From: a virus
Strand: one strand, 5' to 3'
Length of the DNA stretch: 32,888 bases
IMG/VR virus record: IMGVR_UViG_3300035191_000015
Span: 1 to 32,888 of that record
Below, piece by piece: positions 30,154 through 32,888 of this stretch (its first letter is position 1; every line of letters begins with the position of its first letter). The position numbers were made by a program, and so were the translations under genes. The notes beneath the pieces are model-generated. The model saw only the letters and a program-made list of their open reading frames with translations, had not been told where the DNA came from and did not search any database.

Positions 30154-31245
30154 CTACTCCAAGTCTTGAGACTCCAAGAATTCTTTTTCCATGCGCTCGA
30201 GCTCTCCCATTGGAGGTGAAGGTGCTCTCCCCCCGCGACCGCCTCCAATCGCTCCGGCAGCCATCCGTGCGGCTTCGTTGCCGCCGCTTGCTGTGGCTGT
30301 TCCCCGGTTGGCGGGATGGTATTTGCGGCCTGCGGGTGATCGCAGATAAGCGAAATACGCTTCCTCGATTGCCGCTGGCGTGAACTGCTCGAAGTCCATG
30401 TCCTTGTAGGGCAATGGGTTCTCGTCGGCAGTCAGCCACTCGACAAAATCAGCTCGGCCATTGTCATCCGCAAGCGGCTCGTAGAGCTCGCCCTTGGAAA
30501 CCAGCACTTCCACGTTCGCGCCGAAGGTGTCCTGAGACGCCGAGCGCGTGTGGTCCATGTGTCGTCCGCCGATCCAGCGCACCACGTTCTGCAACGTGCT
30601 CATCATGAAGTTGTTGAGCTGGCCTTGCGTCCGTGCCTGGAAAGCGTAGTTCGACGCGAAGCGCGGGTAGAGCTCGACCAGGTCTTCTTCGACCCCTCCC
30701 ATTTCGGCGAATTTCTTCGCCGCAGGGAGCATCTCGGCTTCGAGCTTTTGCGCCCATGCCTCTACGTTCTCCGGCGTCAGTTCTGGTTGACCTTCGGGCG
30801 TCGGCTGTGGAGCCGGTTGCGAGAAGGACTCTAGCTGCTGTTCGAGTGCGCGATTCCGCTCCAGCGCCTCTTGATAGAGCTTTTGCGCGTGGAGATCTTG
30901 GTGTTCCCGAGTCAGGATCTTTTCCAGGTGACCAGATTCCAAAAGTTCTTGTTTCGTGACCTTCTTCCCTGCAAGATCCCCATACATTTTTTGGTCATTG
31001 GGGACGGTGACCATTTCAGAGAGGACCGATGCAGGCTCTCCGAGCAAAGGCTCCGGTTCCGGCTCGCCCACTCGGGGTTCCGGTTCCGGCTCCGGCTCTG
31101 GAGTCGGCTCTGGCTCTGGTTCCGGGCTCGGGGTCGGTTCGGGTTCTGGGGTCGGCTCCGGTGCCGGCTCTGGTTCCGGCTCCGGTGGGGCCGTTTCGTT
31201 GTACCCCGCCTCGAACTCCTCGAGCTCTTTCTCTTTCTCAGGCAT
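30154..31245 (-). CDS. Scaffold-like protein with Pro-Glu tract (363 aa)
   Basis: After a short acidic start, residues 20-66 are almost pure Pro-Glu alternation, likely an extended rigid linker. The remainder is helical, with a coiled-coil stretch ([20 protein letters not shown], about 125-145), and the C-terminus has Gly/Arg-rich then charged helical sequence, the kind of end that binds coat protein. It sits directly before the major capsid gene, the usual place for scaffold. The ATG at 31245 is preferred because AAGGGAA lies upstream; a TTG at 31287 would add 14 residues without such a signal. Confidence 0.75.
   Translation of the reverse strand: MPEKEKELEEFEAGYNETAPPEPEPEPAPEPTPEPEPTPSPEPEPEPTPEPEPEPEPRVGEPEPEPLLGEPASVLSEMVTVPNDQKMYGDLAGKKVTKQELLESGHLEKILTREHQDLHAQKLYQEALERNRALEQQLESFSQPAPQPTPEGQPELTPENVEAWAQKLEAEMLPAAKKFAEMGGVEEDLVELYPRFASNYAFQARTQGQLNNFMMSTLQNVVRWIGGRHMDHTRSASQDTFGANVEVLVSKGELYEPLADDNGRADFVEWLTADENPLPYKDMDFEQFTPAAIEEAYFAYLRSPAGRKYHPANRGTATASGGNEAARMAAGAIGGGRGGRAPSPPMGELERMEKEFLESQDLE
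31048..31188 (-). repeat. Pro-Glu codon repeat in the scaffold gene
   Basis: The coding DNA is a low-complexity run of GAG/GAA and CC-containing codons giving alternating Pro and Glu over about 47 residues, interrupted by single Ala, Thr, Ser and an RVG. Tracts of this type vary in length by slippage. The protein segment is expected to be stiff and extended. Confidence 0.75.
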
Positions 31246-31274
31246 GATGTTCCCTTCTGGCTCCCGTGACGAGC

Positions 31275-31631
31275 TCAGGTCGGCCAATCAGCGGTGACGC
31301 CCTCAACCAGCTCATCCGGGTTGTAGGGCGGCTCGTCGCCGTCTAGTTCTTGGATTTCGTTGCGGACCTTCAATTTCTCTCGATACTCCTTGATGAATAA
31401 AACCTCCTTGAAAAATGAATCGAGATTGCTCTTGAGCGTGGCGATGACGAACACCGCCTCGTGCGGTGGAGCACTTTGCTCGAACGCCAGCACGGGAACA
31501 AAGAACTGCGCCAGCTCCTCCCATGCCTCGAGCACCTGTTCCGGGTCCTCGAGCTTGCGCTTGCAGCGTTCGTAGAGCGGACGATGCTCCGTGAGCCACT
31601 GTTGGGTACGGATTTCTCTCTCAGACGGCAC
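31275..31631 (-). CDS. Hypothetical protein between portal and scaffold (118 aa)
   Basis: No family is recognised. The protein is helical ([50 protein letters not shown]), with an acidic C-terminus. A GTG at 31631 overlaps the portal gene by 11 bases and is the only reasonable start. Its position would suit a small head morphogenesis or portal-associated protein. Confidence 0.65.
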   Translation of the reverse strand: MPSEREIRTQQWLTEHRPLYERCKRKLEDPEQVLEAWEELAQFFVPVLAFEQSAPPHEAVFVIATLKSNLDSFFKEVLFIKEYREKLKVRNEIQELDGDEPPYNPDELVEGVTADWPT

Positions 31632-32888
31632 CGGGCACCCCCCCTCCCATCGGAACCACGTTCCCGGCCTGGACTCCCTGTTGGAGCTGCTCGTCGCCCA
31701 TGACCTGCATTGGCGGCGGCGGGACCTGTTCGTAGAAGTCGTCGAGGTAGTTCACGCCGGAGATCTTGAGGTACTCGTTGAAGACCTTGTGCATGTTGAT
31801 CTGTTTGCCGTCCGCACGGGGCTGTATGAGGTGCGGAGACGTCGCGAGGATCTGGAGGAGGCTCCCCCATAGCTGTGCGTTGCGGGCGGGGTCTGCGGCC
31901 AGCGTAGGGGTCTTTGTGACGTAGTCGTAGCGCCCGTAGAGATCATCGGGCCGGATCGAGATCTCGTCGATGCGGAGCTCCTCGGCGAGACGGCCGGTGA
32001 TCCGGTACGCCTGCTCGAGCGAAGTGAACTGTTGCCGGTTGATGACGTTCCGTTCGGTCGTCGGTTTGACGAGCTGCGCGTCGATGAGCTGCGCGGTGGT
32101 GCCGATCCGCATCGTCGCCGAGCTCGTGACGTTCTCGATCTCGCCTAAGGTGCGTTTTGTGGGGAGCGGCATACCCTGGACGGTGTCCGGGGTCGCGCTC
32201 ATGCGCTGGACCTGGTTGATGATGGCCTGGGCGGTGTTGATGTGCGTCCCGGTTATGTCGGTGATCGCGAATTGCCCGTACATCTGTTCGATCCCCATGA
32301 TCCCGCGCTTGTGGAGCAAGCGGCCTTCGTTGGTGAGGCGAATGTGCCGCGCAGGGCCGGGGTTGAGAATGTCGGCTTCCTCGAGGAGATCTTGGTTGTA
32401 GATGACCTGGTCGTTGACGGTCTTCCGCACGTTCGCGATGTGCGAGGTGATCAGCCACGTCACCAAGTCCTGTGATCCGATAAGCATTTGGCCCATTCCG
32501 GGGACGAACGGGCTGTGAATGTCAGGGTCGCCCTGGGCGATGGAGTAGGAGAAGTCGTTGTGGTCGTTGACGATGGGGTGGGCGCGGATGATGACGTTCT
32601 CCTCCGCCACGGAGAATGCCCAGATCTGTTCATGAACCACATCTGACAGCCCCCATTCCTTCGGGATGATCTTGACCTGGAGGTGTTGCACCTCGAGATC
32701 CGGGTAGCGGTTGTGGAGCCGGACCTCGTCGTAGTCGCCCTCCATCCACCGGCCTTCCGAGCGGTCTTTGCGGTTGTGAACGCGGGCCACCTTCCGGGCC
32801 GCCGCGCAGTTGAAGTAGGGGCCGCGCTCGTCTTTGAGCTTGCGCTTGTAGAGCTCGAGCCAGTTAATGACCTCCCAATGCCCGATTC
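31621..32888 (-). CDS. Portal protein, partial (C-terminal 421 aa in window)
   Basis: The frame stays open to the right window edge, so the start is outside. It is large, mixed alpha/beta and shows portal-like regions: a stem/crown area with SQDLVTWLITSHIANVRKTV and a helical NTAQAIINQVQRMS. Further on come ERNVINRQQFTSLEQAYRI and the C-terminal Pro/Gly-rich tail (PPPPMQVMG, then GGGVPGAV). Order before scaffold, capsid and adaptor genes supports the call. The portal forms the dodecameric entry ring for DNA at one head vertex. Family signature is less clear than position, so the call rests on both. Confidence 0.72.
   Translation of the reverse strand, partial: IGHWEVINWLELYKRKLKDERGPYFNCAAARKVARVHNRKDRSEGRWMEGDYDEVRLHNRYPDLEVQHLQVKIIPKEWGLSDVVHEQIWAFSVAEENVIIRAHPIVNDHNDFSYSIAQGDPDIHSPFVPGMGQMLIGSQDLVTWLITSHIANVRKTVNDQVIYNQDLLEEADILNPGPARHIRLTNEGRLLHKRGIMGIEQMYGQFAITDITGTHINTAQAIINQVQRMSATPDTVQGMPLPTKRTLGEIENVTSSATMRIGTTAQLIDAQLVKPTTERNVINRQQFTSLEQAYRITGRLAEELRIDEISIRPDDLYGRYDYVTKTPTLAADPARNAQLWGSLLQILATSPHLIQPRADGKQINMHKVFNEYLKISGVNYLDDFYEQVPPPPMQVMGDEQLQQGVQAGNVVPMGGGVPGAV

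Overview
This window is a fragment of a high-GC double-stranded DNA bacteriophage (or prophage), most likely with a short, podovirus-like tail. Every gene I can support lies on the minus strand, so the genome reads from the right end of the window to the left. The host is not shown directly. The high GC, GGAGG-type ribosome binding sites and a holin of the 3TM gene-transfer-agent type would fit a Pseudomonadota host, but that is inference. No terminase, integrase or DNA polymerase is inside the window. The terminase is probably beyond the right edge, upstream of the portal gene.

Structural region (32888 to about 10298, in transcription order): portal protein (cut by the window edge), a small unknown protein, a scaffold-like protein with a Pro-Glu tract, an SU10/DUF5309-type major capsid protein, two paralogous small proteins that are probably capsid decorations, a small protein with a HeH/LEM-like C-terminus, a head-tail adaptor, a C1q-like jelly-roll protein, a large tail hub/nozzle candidate with Asp-box-like repeats, a second jelly-roll tail protein, a GNAT-like protein and four low-complexity or helical proteins. 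It ends with a giant 2735-residue protein carrying a J-domain-like HPD module, a zincin protease motif and an LPD38-like C-terminus. The last group probably corresponds to ejection or internal virion proteins.

Lysis and accessory region (10301 to 7107): cupin, XhlA-like membrane protein, M15-type endolysin, a secreted protein, an unknown protein, a zinc-ribbon protein whose N-terminus copies that of the major capsid protein, a small membrane protein and a 3TM holin. A Rho-independent terminator at 7039-7066 closes this late operon.

Early region (7033 to 1): a Cro/C1-type regulator, a previously hidden 39-residue membrane peptide, a DIP1984-like protein, a 443-base non-coding stretch with a tRNA-like cloverleaf and several hairpins, a YqaJ/RecB-type exonuclease with a four-cysteine (Fe-S-like) set, three small unknown genes, a RecT annealase, three small genes, a structured intergenic with a terminator, a coiled-coil protein, a winged-helix replication initiator, a DnaC-like helicase loader and DnaJ-zinc-finger-like small proteins. 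The exonuclease and RecT form a recombination pair. The initiator and loader form a lambda O/P-like pair. The initiator gene contains a phased iteron array that is a good candidate for the replication origin.

At least fifteen gene junctions overlap as TGATG, TAATG, ATGA or GTGA, so translational coupling is the rule.
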